NCBI RefSeq assembly: GCF_017832975.1 | Contig: NZ_JAFIBI010000001.1 | Span: forward strand, 3,472,001-3,536,000 | Origin: Arthrobacter sp. PvP023 | GTDB lineage: Bacteria; Actinomycetota; Actinomycetes; Actinomycetales; Micrococcaceae | DNA length: 64,000 bases | Direction: 5' to 3' | Notes under the pieces: model-generated | What the model was told of the DNA's origin: nothing | Seen by the model: the letters and a program-made list of their open reading frames with translations, nothing else | Databases searched by the model: none | Shown here: in pieces, positions 16,511 through 25,047 of the stretch | How positions within the stretch are numbered: the first letter of the stretch is position 1 | How the letters are laid out: the number at the start of each line of letters is the position of its first letter | Translations under genes and position numbers: made by a program

Positions 16511-16546
16511 GAGCCGTGGCCGATGTCTGAACATCGGCCACGGCTC
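16511..16546 (-). terminator. terminator of the CAU tRNA
   Basis: A perfect 16-bp stem (16511-16526 with 16531-16546) with a CTGA loop is followed, reading leftward, by a T-rich tract (complement of AAACAAAAAA at 16501-16510). It lies 62 bp past the 3' end of the tRNA gene. Confidence 0.85.
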
Positions 16547-16608
16547 CCTGGAGGGGGCCCAATCGGCATAGGCGCCCGGCTCCGCAAGCCGGTCGCTGTA
16601 ACTTCTTG

Positions 16609-16682
16609 TAGGGCTACTCGGACTTGAACCGAGGACCTTAGGATTATGAGTCCCGCGCTCTAACCAGCTGAGCTATAGCCCC
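16609..16682 (-). tRNA. tRNA with CAU anticodon (elongator Met or Ile2)
   Basis: The 74-nt gene folds as a complete cloverleaf: acceptor GGGGCTA/TAGCCCT, D-stem GCTC/GAGC, anticodon loop CTCATAA, T-stem CTCGG/CCGAG, discriminator A, no encoded CCA. The anticodon CAU fits either elongator methionine or the lysidine-modified isoleucine tRNA; the sequence alone does not settle it. Two oddities: a G1-U72 wobble at the acceptor end and a C27-A43 mismatch at the top of the anticodon stem. Confidence 0.92.
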
Positions 16683-16815
16683 GTGCGCCCCGCGGACGGC
16701 CGGCTCCGCAGGGAGCCGCGGCAGATCCGGGGCAAAAACACTCTAGCAATAGTATTCGCCTGTTACGCGCACCAGCACCCCGGCGCCGGCGGCATGGGGT
16801 GGCAGGGCGAGGAGA

Positions 16816-18012
16816 TTACATCACTTTGTCGTCGTAAGTGGCCCCGCGGTAAAGATCTTCAAACGTCTGCAGCGTTCCCTGGATACTATGCGGCTCCACC
16901 ATGCAGCGGCTGGCCTTGCCCATCGCGGCAAGGTCCTCGGCCGGAAGCTCCAGGACCCGCGTGATCTTGGCGGCGAGATCGTCACTGTCATTGGGGGTAA
17001 AGAGGTATCCGTTTTCGCCGTCGCGCACCAGGTGCGGCAGCGCCATTGCATCGGCCAGCAGCACCGGGGTGGAAGCGGACATGGCCTCCAGCGTGACCAG
17101 GGACTGGAGCTCAGCTGTTCCCGGCATGCAGAAAAGGTCCGCCTTGATGTAGGCCTCGCGCAATTCGGCGTCGCTGGCCAGGCCCAGGAACTTCACCCGC
17201 GATTCCAGTCCCAGCCGCGCCACCTGCGCTTCGAGGGCGGCGCGGACCTCGCCTCCGCCGACGATCTCCAGGTGGACATTCAGCTCAGCCGGGGTCTTTG
17301 CCACCGCGTCGATGAGGATGTCGACGTGCTTCTCCTCGGCGAGGCGGCCTGCGAACAGCACCGTGGGATACGGGTGCCGCTCGATGACTTCCCCCTCGCG
17401 GAGTTCATAGGCAGCCGAATCAATGCCGTTGGAGAGTGGCAGGACCTTGCGCAGGAAGGCGTGCTGGTGCATGGCCTTGGCGGCGAGCGGCGTGGGCGTG
17501 GTGACGACGTCAGCCCGGCCCATCACCTTGCCCATGTCCTTCCAGGAAATGCGTCCCACGATGTCCTTGAACCACTGCGGAAACGGCAGGAAGGGGTTCA
17601 GGTTTTCCGGCATGAAGTGGTTCGTAGCGATGATCCGCACGCCGCGCCGCTCGGCTTCGTACAGCACATGCTCGCCGATCATGTAGTGGCTCTGGATGTG
17701 CACCACGTCCGGCTTGACACGGTCAAACAGGAGGCTGATTTCCTTCTTGATCTCCCACGGGAAGGTGATGCGGAAGTACTCGTGCGTGGGCACTGAATGG
17801 GAGCGGATCCGGTGCACGGTGCCCTCTGCACGGAACTCGGTGAAGCTCTTGCCCTTATCCGGCCGGCACGCAAGCACATGGACATTGTGTCCTCGTGCGG
17901 TCATTCCCTTGGCCAGCCGGTATCCGAATTGCGCGGCTCCGTTGACGTGGGGCGGGTAGGTGTCCGCAGCAATCAGGATGGTGAGTGGTTGCTGGCTGTC
18001 GGGCAAGGTCAC
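16816..18012 (-). CDS. GT4-family glycosyltransferase
   Basis: The 398-residue enzyme has two Rossmann-like halves. N-terminal acceptor-side signatures are ADTYPPHVNGAAQFGYRLAKGM and VHIQSHYMIGE; the donor-binding half has FAGRLAEEKHVDILI and the GT4 E-x7-E motif in ELQSLVTLEAM. It resembles the actinobacterial mannosyltransferases that use GDP-mannose on lipid acceptors, but donor and acceptor are inferred. A GTG start with AGGAG 7 nt upstream is used. Downstream of a transporter/phospholipid cluster on the same strand, it may act in glycolipid synthesis. Confidence 0.85.
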   Translation of the reverse strand: MTLPDSQQPLTILIAADTYPPHVNGAAQFGYRLAKGMTARGHNVHVLACRPDKGKSFTEFRAEGTVHRIRSHSVPTHEYFRITFPWEIKKEISLLFDRVKPDVVHIQSHYMIGEHVLYEAERRGVRIIATNHFMPENLNPFLPFPQWFKDIVGRISWKDMGKVMGRADVVTTPTPLAAKAMHQHAFLRKVLPLSNGIDSAAYELREGEVIERHPYPTVLFAGRLAEEKHVDILIDAVAKTPAELNVHLEIVGGGEVRAALEAQVARLGLESRVKFLGLASDAELREAYIKADLFCMPGTAELQSLVTLEAMSASTPVLLADAMALPHLVRDGENGYLFTPNDSDDLAAKITRVLELPAEDLAAMGKASRCMVEPHSIQGTLQTFEDLYRGATYDDKVM

Positions 18013-18120
18013 GTGGAGAGCTCCTGGTGGTCACGGTGCGGTCAGCGCTGCTGTGGCGGCCGGCTGGCCCCCGGCGCTGTCGCGCCGGGACTTCTGGTGA
18101 AGTCTGGGTATCAGTCGCCC

Positions 18121-19026
18121 CTAGGACACACGCCCTGCGGCCTTGCGCGCGTCCTTCTTGCGCTTGGTCACTTCGGGATGGTGCCGCGAGAGGGCGATTA
18201 CTCCCACGATAGCAAGGGAAGCGGCCGCCCCCATGGCAATCGCCAGCACGGCGTGGACATCCGGCCGGAGTTCGCCCAGGATGGCGATGCCGATAGCGAT
18301 TCCAACAATGGGGTCGATGACCGTCAGTCCGGCTATGACGAGGTCCGGCGGCCCGCCGGAGTACGCCGACTGGACAAACCACGAGCCCAGCCCGCCGGCC
18401 GCCACGATGGCCACCACCGAATACCACTGCACGTTGAGCAGGACCAGCCCGTTGGGGTCGAGCAGGTGCTTGCCGATGATGCGGGTCAGGACTGCCACGA
18501 ATCCGAACAGCACCCCCGCCCCGAGAATGTAGATAAAGGCGCTCATCCGGTGCTTGAACACCAGCGCCAGCGTGCCGAAGACGCCCACCGCGAGGGCGAG
18601 CAGCAGCACGATGGTGAGTTCGTCGTCGAAACTCACATGGTGGTTTTCCTGCGTCACGTTGACTGCCAGCAGGACGAACATCGCCGAGCCGGTGACGCAC
18701 GCCGAGATGGCCACCACCGTGGCCCGGTTGATGCTCAGGCCCTGGTCCTTGGCGTTGACGATTGTGGTGATGACCAGGGCGATGGCTCCGATCGGCTGGA
18801 CCACCGTCAGCGGCGCCGACACGAGGGCGACCGCGTTCATCGCCATGCCTGCGCAGAGCAGCAGGAGCCCGAAGACCCAGCGCGGATTGCGGATAAGGCG
18901 AAGGAAACCGTGCGTGCTGAGCGCAAGACCGCCCGTATCTGCTTTGACCGCGCTGCCTTGGCGCTGCGCGCCGATGGCCAGGCAAAACGCGCCCAGCACC
19001 GCCAGGAAGACGGCGAGCCACACCAT
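18121..19026 (-). CDS. DMT-superfamily (NIPA-like) membrane transporter
   Basis: The 301-residue protein has about nine membrane helices: MVWLAVFLAVLGAFCLAIGAQRQGSAVK, then VVQPIGAIALVITTIVNA and VIDPIVGIAIGIAILGE, which are EamA/NIPA-type repeats. The C-terminus is basic (KRKKDARKAAGR). Substrate unknown; NIPA proteins move magnesium, and other DMT members move metabolites. The ATG overlaps the stop of the phosphatidyltransferase gene (ATGA), so the two are co-translated. Extending the frame upstream would run antisense-like into that gene and is rejected. Confidence 0.82.
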   Translation of the reverse strand: MVWLAVFLAVLGAFCLAIGAQRQGSAVKADTGGLALSTHGFLRLIRNPRWVFGLLLLCAGMAMNAVALVSAPLTVVQPIGAIALVITTIVNAKDQGLSINRATVVAISACVTGSAMFVLLAVNVTQENHHVSFDDELTIVLLLALAVGVFGTLALVFKHRMSAFIYILGAGVLFGFVAVLTRIIGKHLLDPNGLVLLNVQWYSVVAIVAAGGLGSWFVQSAYSGGPPDLVIAGLTVIDPIVGIAIGIAILGELRPDVHAVLAIAMGAAASLAIVGVIALSRHHPEVTKRKKDARKAAGRVS

Positions 19027-19649
19027 CAGCCGCGTCCGCCGTCGTTCGCGGCCTTGAGCCTGCCCTTGCGGATGATGGCCCAGAAATAGTTGTAGCCGGC
19101 CACCCAGTGGCCGATCAGCCCGAGGCTGAGGAAGATCCATGCCGCCACTAAATAGATTTCGGTCAGCGGGATGGGCAGCTTGGCCAGCACGAGCAGCGGG
19201 GTGCCCACGAGGAGGAGCGCAGTGCGGATCTTGCCGATCCGGCTGACGGGCAGATCCGGGTGGCTGTGGAAGTAGAACAGCGAAACAGCCATCAGGATGG
19301 CATCGGGTACCACCAGCGCCGTCAGGTACCACCACTCCACGACGCCGGCGATCACCAGGGTGACGGCGACGGCAATGAGGGCCATCCGGTCAGCCACAGG
19401 ATCCATGATCCGGCCCAGCCTGGACGTCTGGTTGAAGCGGCGGGCGATGTACCCGTCCACCCAGTCCGTGCTGCCCATGATCACCAGCACGATCGTGGCG
19501 AGGGCATACTCCTTCTGCCACAGGACCAGCCAGATGAAGAGCGGCACGCCCATGAACCGGACCACCGTCAGGATGTTGGGGATGGTGAAGACGGCGTCGC
19601 TGTCTACGTGCCGCTGGCCCGGACGTGCGCCCGCGTTGATGAACTTCAT
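19026..19649 (-). CDS. CDP-alcohol phosphatidyltransferase family protein
   Basis: The 207-residue membrane enzyme has the diagnostic DG-x2-AR-x8-G-x3-D-x3-D motif in DWVDGYIARRFNQTSRLGRI-MDPVADR (about 62-88). Such enzymes transfer a phosphatidyl group from CDP-diacylglycerol to an alcohol: glycerol phosphate (PgsA), phosphatidylglycerol (Cls) or inositol phosphate. The acceptor cannot be assigned. The N-terminus (about 22 residues) precedes the first span. It overlaps the NIPA-like gene. Confidence 0.9.
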   Translation of the reverse strand: MKFINAGARPGQRHVDSDAVFTIPNILTVVRFMGVPLFIWLVLWQKEYALATIVLVIMGSTDWVDGYIARRFNQTSRLGRIMDPVADRMALIAVAVTLVIAGVVEWWYLTALVVPDAILMAVSLFYFHSHPDLPVSRIGKIRTALLLVGTPLLVLAKLPIPLTEIYLVAAWIFLSLGLIGHWVAGYNYFWAIIRKGRLKAANDGGRG

Positions 19650-19700
19650 CCCTAACCTCCTTCCCTTCCCGCTTCGACTGCCTGGGTGGTGCCGGTGACG

Positions 19701-20558
19701 CTAGCCTTTGAGGAGCTTGCGGAGGAGGACTACGAATACGGCGGCAGATGCCGCGAGTGCAGCCAGCGGCTTCCAGCGCGCTCCGGCCTGGCTCTCGCCG
19801 GCACGGTTCAGCAGGTTGGCTGCCGAGCGGCTGAGGGTTTCTGCCTGGTGGCTGGCACGGACCTTGCCGGATTTCAGGCCGGCTTCGGCGGCGCCGAGCA
19901 GGAGTTGCGCCTGGGTCTTGACGTCGAGTTCCTCGCCAAGTTCGTCGCGGACGCCCGTCAGGTGCCGGCGGCGCTTGTCCAGCCTGCTGCGCAGTTCGGC
20001 TTCCGTGGGGGCGGGCACGTCAACCTTTTCGGCAGCGGCCTTGGCCTCCTTCTCCGCCTTTTCCTGAGCCGCCTTCGCTTCCTTGGCGGCCTTGGCGGCC
20101 TTGGCCTGCTCGGACGTCGGATCCAGGACAGCCGGGTTGAATTCCGAGCCTTCCTTCACGATGCCGAGATCATGCTTGAGTCCGCGGATCGTGTCCTCGG
20201 GCACAAGCGGCATGGCCTTCTTGAATTTACTCATGCCGATAAGCGCGCCGATGAGGGCGATGACAAGGAAGACGGCGCATACCAGCAGGGCTGCCAGCCA
20301 GGCCGGCATGATGGTGGCAAGCCCCATGATGGCCGCAACGATGAGTCCGGTGACCAGGAAGGCGACAAACACCAGTGCGACGGCCAGGAACGCTGCAGCC
20401 ACCCCGACCTGGATGCCCTTGCGCTTCAGCTCGATCTTCGCGAGGGCGATTTCGTCGTTGAGCTGCCGTGGCGCGAGTTTGGCAACCAGCCTTAGAGTTT
20501 TGGGCAGCGCCGCAATACTCAATCCGCTGGTTGTCCGGCCGCTGTGTCGTCCGCTCAT
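19701..20558 (-). CDS. holin-like (phage holin family) envelope protein
   Basis: The 285-residue protein has an N-terminal unit of about 130 residues with two membrane hairpin segments (VGVAAAFLAVALVFVAFLVTG and WLAALLVCAVFLVIALIGALIG), matching the actinobacterial holin-superfamily proteins (PF07332 type). An Ala/Lys/Glu-rich coiled coil follows (about 150-185), then a DUF3618-like part (EAELRSRLDKRRRHLTGVRDELGEELD) and a C-terminal hydrophobic segment. The name does not imply a prophage: these proteins are chromosomal in most actinobacteria. Function unknown. Confidence 0.75.
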   Translation of the reverse strand: MSGRHSGRTTSGLSIAALPKTLRLVAKLAPRQLNDEIALAKIELKRKGIQVGVAAAFLAVALVFVAFLVTGLIVAAIMGLATIMPAWLAALLVCAVFLVIALIGALIGMSKFKKAMPLVPEDTIRGLKHDLGIVKEGSEFNPAVLDPTSEQAKAAKAAKEAKAAQEKAEKEAKAAAEKVDVPAPTEAELRSRLDKRRRHLTGVRDELGEELDVKTQAQLLLGAAEAGLKSGKVRASHQAETLSRSAANLLNRAGESQAGARWKPLAALAASAAVFVVLLRKLLKG

Positions 20559-20742
20559 CGATCCCGCCTAACTGGTTCCATCTTTGATTCGGATTCCGTC
20601 GGATTCCGGGGGCCTGCGCGGCTTCACACACTCCCCGTTGACAAAACTATCATTCAGGTTCGGCCCCTTCTTCGGCTAATAACCCGTGGCGCGCCCTCCA
20701 ACGCTGTAAAAGTATGATCTGAGCGCCATAGGATTGGTGCCT

Positions 20743-21966
20743 GTGAGCATTCCCGCCAATCCGGGCGACTCCCTGAGCCGCAACCGGAAAATCCTATACA
20801 TCCTCCTCCTCGGCGCCCTGACTGCACTGGGACCATTTACGATCGATCTCTACCTGCCGGCGTTCCCGGCCCTTGAGGCAAGCCTCGGGGTGTCCGAGGC
20901 TGAGGTGCAGCTCACGCTGACCGGGACAACCGTGGGCTTTGCGCTGGGGCAGCTCGTGGTGGGGCCGCTGAGCGACAAGTTCGGCCGGAGGGTTCCGCTG
21001 ATCCTTGCCACGGCCCTGCACATCAGCGCTTCGCTCGGCGCCGCGCTGTCCACGGACCTGGCCACGCTGGGACTGTTCCGGGTCCTGATGGGCATCGGCG
21101 CTGCCGGCGGCGGCGTGGTGGCAATGGCCATGGTGCGGGACCTCTTCACGGGATACGCCATGGTGCGGATGTTCTCGCGGATGGCACTGGTCAACGGCCT
21201 GGCCCCGATCCTGGCGCCGGTCATCGGCTCCCAGCTCCTGCTGGTCATGCCCTGGCCGGGCATCTTCTACTTCCTGGCCGGCTACGGCACGCTGGTGATC
21301 ATCGCCGCCATCCTGCTGGTGCGCGAAACCCTCCCCCGCGAACTCCGGGGCAAATCAGGCCTGACGGCGGGCCAGCGTTACAAGCTGCTCTTCTCGGACC
21401 GGATTTTCGTGGGCCTGCTGCTGCTCGGCGGCATGAACTTCGCCGGGCTCTTTGCCTACCTGTCCGCTTCTCCCTTCCTGTTCCAGGATGTGTACGGGTT
21501 CTCGCCGCAGCAGTACGGCCTGCTGTTCGGCATCAACTCGCTGGGCATCGTGGCAGGCGTACAGACCAGCTCCCGGTTGATCCGGCGGGTTCCGCCGCAG
21601 TGGATCCTGGCCTGTTCCACCGCCTGGATGTTCCTGATGGCGGTGTTGATAGTCATCTTCGACCAGCTCGGCCTGGGGCTCTGGGGCGTCATGGTGCCGC
21701 TCTGGTTCTACATCCTCGGCACAGGCTTCACCTTCCCCTGCGTCCAGGTCCTTGCCCTCTCAAAGCACGGGGCGCAGGCAGGAACGGCGGCATCGCTACT
21801 GGGAGCAGCAACCTTCATGATGGCCGGCATAGTCTCCCCGGTGGTGGGCTGGTTCGGCGACATCTCGGCAACTGTCATGGGCGGAGTCCAGGCCACGAGC
21901 ATCCTGATGGCCGCGGCGGCACTGTGGCTGGTGGTCCGCCCCCGCACGGTCCCCTCCATCCACTAG
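20743..21966 (+). CDS. Bcr/CflA-family multidrug efflux MFS transporter
   Basis: The 407-residue protein has 12 predicted helices. Typical Bcr/CflA signatures: TIDLYLPAFPALEASLGVSEAEVQLTLTGTTVGFALGQLVVGPLSDKFGRR, with MFS motif A in GPLSDKFGRR, and NGLAPILAPVIGSQLL at helix 5. It should be a proton-driven exporter of drugs or metabolites. The GTG at 20743 (MSIPANPG) is chosen; a GTG at 20734 is an alternative. TATGAT at 20713-20718 is a good -10 candidate, without a clear -35. Confidence 0.9.
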   Translation: MSIPANPGDSLSRNRKILYILLLGALTALGPFTIDLYLPAFPALEASLGVSEAEVQLTLTGTTVGFALGQLVVGPLSDKFGRRVPLILATALHISASLGAALSTDLATLGLFRVLMGIGAAGGGVVAMAMVRDLFTGYAMVRMFSRMALVNGLAPILAPVIGSQLLLVMPWPGIFYFLAGYGTLVIIAAILLVRETLPRELRGKSGLTAGQRYKLLFSDRIFVGLLLLGGMNFAGLFAYLSASPFLFQDVYGFSPQQYGLLFGINSLGIVAGVQTSSRLIRRVPPQWILACSTAWMFLMAVLIVIFDQLGLGLWGVMVPLWFYILGTGFTFPCVQVLALSKHGAQAGTAASLLGAATFMMAGIVSPVVGWFGDISATVMGGVQATSILMAAAALWLVVRPRTVPSIH

Positions 21967-21984
21967 CTCCCGCAGCCGTCCCGG

Positions 21985-21990
21985 TACGCT
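21985..21990 (+). promoter_or_regulatory. -10 element, leaderless small membrane protein
   Basis: TACGCT ends 6 nt before the ATG at 21997; no Shine-Dalgarno sequence is present. It is the same hexamer and spacing as at 5324-5329. Confidence 0.5.
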
Positions 21991-21996
21991 GAAGCC

Positions 21997-22176
21997 ATGG
22001 CCAAGAGACTTAACCGCAACCGCAGGGGGCTGTTCCTCGGCGCGGTGATCGGCGGCATCGCCGGCTACTTCGCCGGGAGGGCGATGGGCAACCCGGCGAT
22101 GGGCATCATCCTGGGGGCGATCGCCGGTTCCGCGCTCCTCTACCGGGTCAATCCGGGGCCATGGAACCGGCCCTGA
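21997..22176 (+). CDS. small glycine-zipper membrane protein
   Basis: The 59-residue protein begins with a basic stretch (MAKRLNRNRRG), followed by two glycine-zipper-like hydrophobic segments (LFLGAVIGGIAGYFAGRAMG and MGIILGAIAGSALLYRV). GxxxG spacing suggests helix packing within the membrane. It lies 30 bp after the exporter but has its own leaderless promoter. Function unknown. Confidence 0.7.
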   Translation: MAKRLNRNRRGLFLGAVIGGIAGYFAGRAMGNPAMGIILGAIAGSALLYRVNPGPWNRP

Positions 22177-22230
22177 CAAGTCTCCGGGCGAACGGGCTTA
22201 GTGGCCCTGTTCCGGCAATTGCCCGCGCGA

Positions 22231-22236
22231 TAAAGT
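22231..22236 (+). promoter_or_regulatory. -10 element, leaderless hypothetical gene
   Basis: TAAAGT ends 6 nt before the GTG at 22243, and no ribosome-binding site is present, again fitting a leaderless message. Confidence 0.45.
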
Positions 22237-22242
22237 TGTTTT

Positions 22243-22653
22243 GTGCCCGACTGGCAGCAGCATCACCCGCCCCTTCCGGCCACGTGGCAGCGATGCGACA
22301 CCGGCATCCTGCCCCTGTGGTGGGAGCGGTTGTGCGCACAGACCAGTCCGCAGTCGGCAGCACTTTACGCCGCCGGACTTTTCACTGAGGACCGGCGCCG
22401 TCCCATCGCCCAGTGGTTCAACCCCGCGTTCAACGCTGCGCTCCTAGTGGCCCCGGAAACGTCCCCGGAGTGGCCCGTGCAGCGGTTCGGCATCTTCTAT
22501 GCCCCGCCGAACAGCGGCTTCACCAGGGTGCACTCAGCGCCGCATGAATGGCATCCCCGGGAGCCGCGCAAGTCCCCGACCGAGGAGGAGGCGTTCCGTG
22601 CCGCCATCGACGAGGCAGAACGCTTCCTGCAGGTGGAGATGGACTTCGTCTGA
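22243..22653 (+). CDS. hypothetical protein, Trp/Pro-rich
   Basis: The 136-residue protein is soluble with many Trp, Pro and Phe residues: WQRCDTGILPLWWERLCAQ, RRPIAQWFNPAFNAALLVAPE and RVHSAPHEWHPREPRKSPTEEEAFRAAIDEAERFLQ. I do not recognise a domain. Codon use is normal for the region, so it is probably real. It starts with GTG and is followed by a terminator hairpin that faces the tRNA-Asn gene. Confidence 0.65.
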   Translation: MPDWQQHHPPLPATWQRCDTGILPLWWERLCAQTSPQSAALYAAGLFTEDRRRPIAQWFNPAFNAALLVAPETSPEWPVQRFGIFYAPPNSGFTRVHSAPHEWHPREPRKSPTEEEAFRAAIDEAERFLQVEMDFV

Positions 22654-22669
22654 ATTCTAAATAAAAAAA

Positions 22670-22706
22670 GGGCCCCGCGGCCGGCTATTCGCCGGCCGCG
22701 GGGCCC
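22670..22706 (-). terminator. terminator of tRNA-Asn copy 1
   Basis: A perfect 16-bp GC-only stem (22670-22685 with 22691-22706) with a TATTC loop is followed leftward by a T tract (complement of ATAAAAAAA). It may also stop rightward transcription from the hypothetical gene. Confidence 0.88.
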
Positions 22707-22711
22707 GTCCG

Positions 22712-22784
22712 CTCCTCCTGCTGGACTTGAACCAGCAACCCTTCGATTAACAGTCGAATGCTCTGCCAATTGAGCTAAGGAGGA
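22712..22784 (-). tRNA. tRNA-Asn (GTT), copy 1
   Basis: The 73-nt cloverleaf has acceptor TCCTCCT/AGGAGGA, anticodon loop CTGTTAA (anticodon GTT), T-arm GCTGG-TTCAAGT-CCAGC and discriminator G; CCA is not encoded. It is identical over its length to copy 2 located 199 bp to the right. Confidence 0.97.
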
Positions 22785-22873
22785 ATGAAGCAGGTATGAC
22801 ATTAGCAAAGGTTTTGCCCCAATGTGAAATCGGCTGCCACAGCATGGAGGAATACCCCGCCCGGGTATAAAAA

Positions 22874-22905
22874 AGTCCCCGTTCCGGTGACCCGGAACGG
22901 GGACT
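22874..22905 (-). terminator. terminator of tRNA-Asn copy 2
   Basis: A perfect 14-bp stem (22874-22887 with 22892-22905) and TGAC loop is followed leftward by a T tract. It separates the two tRNA-Asn genes, so each is its own transcription unit. Confidence 0.88.
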
Positions 22906-22910
22906 GCGCG

Positions 22911-22983
22911 CTCCTCCTGCTGGACTTGAACCAGCAACCCTTCGATTAACAGTCGAATGCTCTGCCAATTGAGCTAAGGAGGA
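22911..22983 (-). tRNA. tRNA-Asn (GTT), copy 2
   Basis: The gene has the same 73-nt sequence as copy 1. The first 30 or so bases upstream are also similar in the two copies (AATGAAGC followed by GGTA and TAGC elements), consistent with duplication of gene plus promoter. Confidence 0.97.
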
Positions 22984-23096
22984 ATGAAGCGGGTATTAGC
23001 CTAGCAAACACACCGGCTGGAAGCGAAATCAGAAGTGAAATCGGGACACCGCATGGAGCGGCTCCGCCCTACTCCGGCGGGTTCGCGCAGGCGCGT

Positions 23097-24983
23097 TCAC
23101 GCATCGGAACGCAGCGAACGGCGCTCCATTTCCAGAAGCATCAGCTCACGGTTCAGCCGCTGGAACTCTTCAGGATGGGAAGAGGCATCCAGCCTCTGAA
23201 GCTGCCCCATCTTGTCCGCCTTGACCCTGGTGATCTGCAGTTCGAACAGCCGCGCGAGGATGTCCCGGCAGTACCTGAGCACGCCTTCCGCATTGCTTGC
23301 CGGCAGGGGCACCACGGCGAGCTCCGAAACGAGCGGACGGAGGGGCTCCGGCACTTCGTTCATCACTTGCTCCACCCACCGCACGGGATCGCCGGTCAGC
23401 CCCGGCCCGGAGGCGCGCATGGCGTCGTGGACGGCCTGGTAGGCAGGGGTCCGGAACCCGGCCGCACTGAACCGGTCCCAGGTCCCGCCGGCCAGCATCG
23501 CGGGTTCCTGGAGCGCCACTTCCAGCGCCTGCCGCTCCATGGAAGCCACGGGGTCGCGGGGGTCGGGCTTGTTGAAGGAAGGCACAACGCCCGACGCCGG
23601 CAGTTCGGCGATGCCGGGTGCTGCGCCACTGCCTGCGGGTGTGTCTCCCTGGGCAGCCCGTTTGGCAGCGACGGCCACCGCGCGGCTGACCTCTTCGACG
23701 GGCATGCCGAGCCACCCTGCGAGCTCGCGGGCGTAGCCGGGGCGGATTCCCGCGTCGCGGATCTGCGCCACCACCGGAGCAGACTCCCGGAGGGCCGCAA
23801 TGCGGCCCTCGACGGTGTCGAGGTTGTGCCGCTTCAGCGAGGCCCTGATGGCAAATTCGAACAGCGGACGGCGGCTGCTGATCAGGTCGCGAACGGCGGA
23901 GTCGCCCCGGGCCTGCCGGAGGTCGCAGGGGTCCGCCCCGGTGGGTTCCACGGCCACGTAGGTCTGCGCGACGAATTTCTGGTCCTCCTCGAAAGCGCGC
24001 AGGGCGGCCTTCTGGCCGGCGGCATCACCGTCGAAGGTAAAGATGACCTCTCCCCCGGTGCCGTCGTCGGACAACAGCCGCCGGGCGATCTTGATGTGGT
24101 CGGCGCCGAACGCGGTGCCGCAGGTGGCCACCGCCGTCGTAATCCCGGACAGGTGGCAGGCCATGACGTCGGTGTAACCCTCCACCACCACCAGCTGCCG
24201 TTCCTTGGCGATGTTCCGCTTGGCGAGGTCGATGCCGTACAGCACCTGGGACTTCTTGTAGAGCGTGGTTTCCGGGGTATTGAGGTACTTGGGGCCCTGA
24301 TCGTCCTCATAGAGTTTCCGGGCGCCGAAGCCGATGGTGTCGCCGGCGATGTCACGGATGGGCCAGATCAGGCGGCCGCGGAACCGGTCATAGATTCCCC
24401 GGTTGCCTTCGGAGAACATGCCCGTCAACTTCAGCTCGGCATCCGTGTAGCCCCGGCCGCGGAGGTGCTTGAGCAGCGCGTCCCAGCCCTGCGGGGCATA
24501 GCCGACGCCGAACTGTTCAGCGGCTGCCCGGTCGAAGCCGCGGCCGTGCAGGAAGTTGCGTCCCTCCGAGGCGGCGGGAGTCAGCAGCTGGGCGCGGAAG
24601 AACTCGTCCGCCACTTTGTGGGCGTCCAGGAGGCGCTGGCGCTTGCCCACGTCCTCGCGGCTGGGGCCGGTGCCGCCGTCTTCGTAGCGCAGTTCGAAGC
24701 CGATCCTGGCGGCCAGCTTTTCCACGGCCTCATGGAACGAGGAGTGGTCCAGCTTCTGGACAAAGGAGATGACGTCACCGTCCTCGCCGCAGCCGAAGCA
24801 GTGGTACCTGCCCACCTGGGGACGGACCGTGAACGACGGAGAGCGCTCATCGTGGAACGGGCACAGGCCCTTGAAGGAGCCCAGCCCCGCGCCCTTGAGA
24901 GTGACGTAGCCGTCGACGACTTCCTTGATGTCCGTGCGCTGGCGTACTTCGTCAATATCTTCGCGTTTGATCAGCCCGGCCAC
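23097..24983 (-). CDS. dnaG: DNA primase
   Basis: The 628-residue primase has the N-terminal CHC2 zinc domain (Cys41, His44, Cys62, Cys65 in CPFHDERSPSF and HCFGCGEDGD), the RNA-polymerase/TOPRIM core (VVVEGYTDVMACHLSG at about 270; FTFDGDAAGQKA at about 318) and a C-terminal helicase-interacting region rich in Leu/Glu (ELQITRVKADKMGQLQRLD). It makes RNA primers for replication. It lies 64 bp downstream of the dGTPase gene on the same strand, a usual actinobacterial neighbourhood. Confidence 0.97.
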   Translation of the reverse strand: MAGLIKREDIDEVRQRTDIKEVVDGYVTLKGAGLGSFKGLCPFHDERSPSFTVRPQVGRYHCFGCGEDGDVISFVQKLDHSSFHEAVEKLAARIGFELRYEDGGTGPSREDVGKRQRLLDAHKVADEFFRAQLLTPAASEGRNFLHGRGFDRAAAEQFGVGYAPQGWDALLKHLRGRGYTDAELKLTGMFSEGNRGIYDRFRGRLIWPIRDIAGDTIGFGARKLYEDDQGPKYLNTPETTLYKKSQVLYGIDLAKRNIAKERQLVVVEGYTDVMACHLSGITTAVATCGTAFGADHIKIARRLLSDDGTGGEVIFTFDGDAAGQKAALRAFEEDQKFVAQTYVAVEPTGADPCDLRQARGDSAVRDLISSRRPLFEFAIRASLKRHNLDTVEGRIAALRESAPVVAQIRDAGIRPGYARELAGWLGMPVEEVSRAVAVAAKRAAQGDTPAGSGAAPGIAELPASGVVPSFNKPDPRDPVASMERQALEVALQEPAMLAGGTWDRFSAAGFRTPAYQAVHDAMRASGPGLTGDPVRWVEQVMNEVPEPLRPLVSELAVVPLPASNAEGVLRYCRDILARLFELQITRVKADKMGQLQRLDASSHPEEFQRLNRELMLLEMERRSLRSDA

Positions 24984-25047
24984 AAAGCCATCCTAGTCCC
25001 CGGGTACGACGCCGGTTGGCCGGTTATGGTGCCCGTCACCGGCGCGA

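Noticed and set aside
15230..16627. 465-codon frame opposite the acyl-CoA dehydrogenase
   Set aside because: An antisense shadow of a well-conserved enzyme; it also runs into the tRNA gene.
19701..20558. Holin-family gene as evidence of a prophage
   Set aside because: The neighbours are housekeeping genes, no other phage gene is present, and this holin-superfamily type is chromosomal in most actinobacteria.
20638..20643. TTGACA as the -35 box of the MFS gene
   Set aside because: No TANNNT hexamer lies at 16-19 bp downstream; the best -10 (TATGAT) is 69 bp further on.
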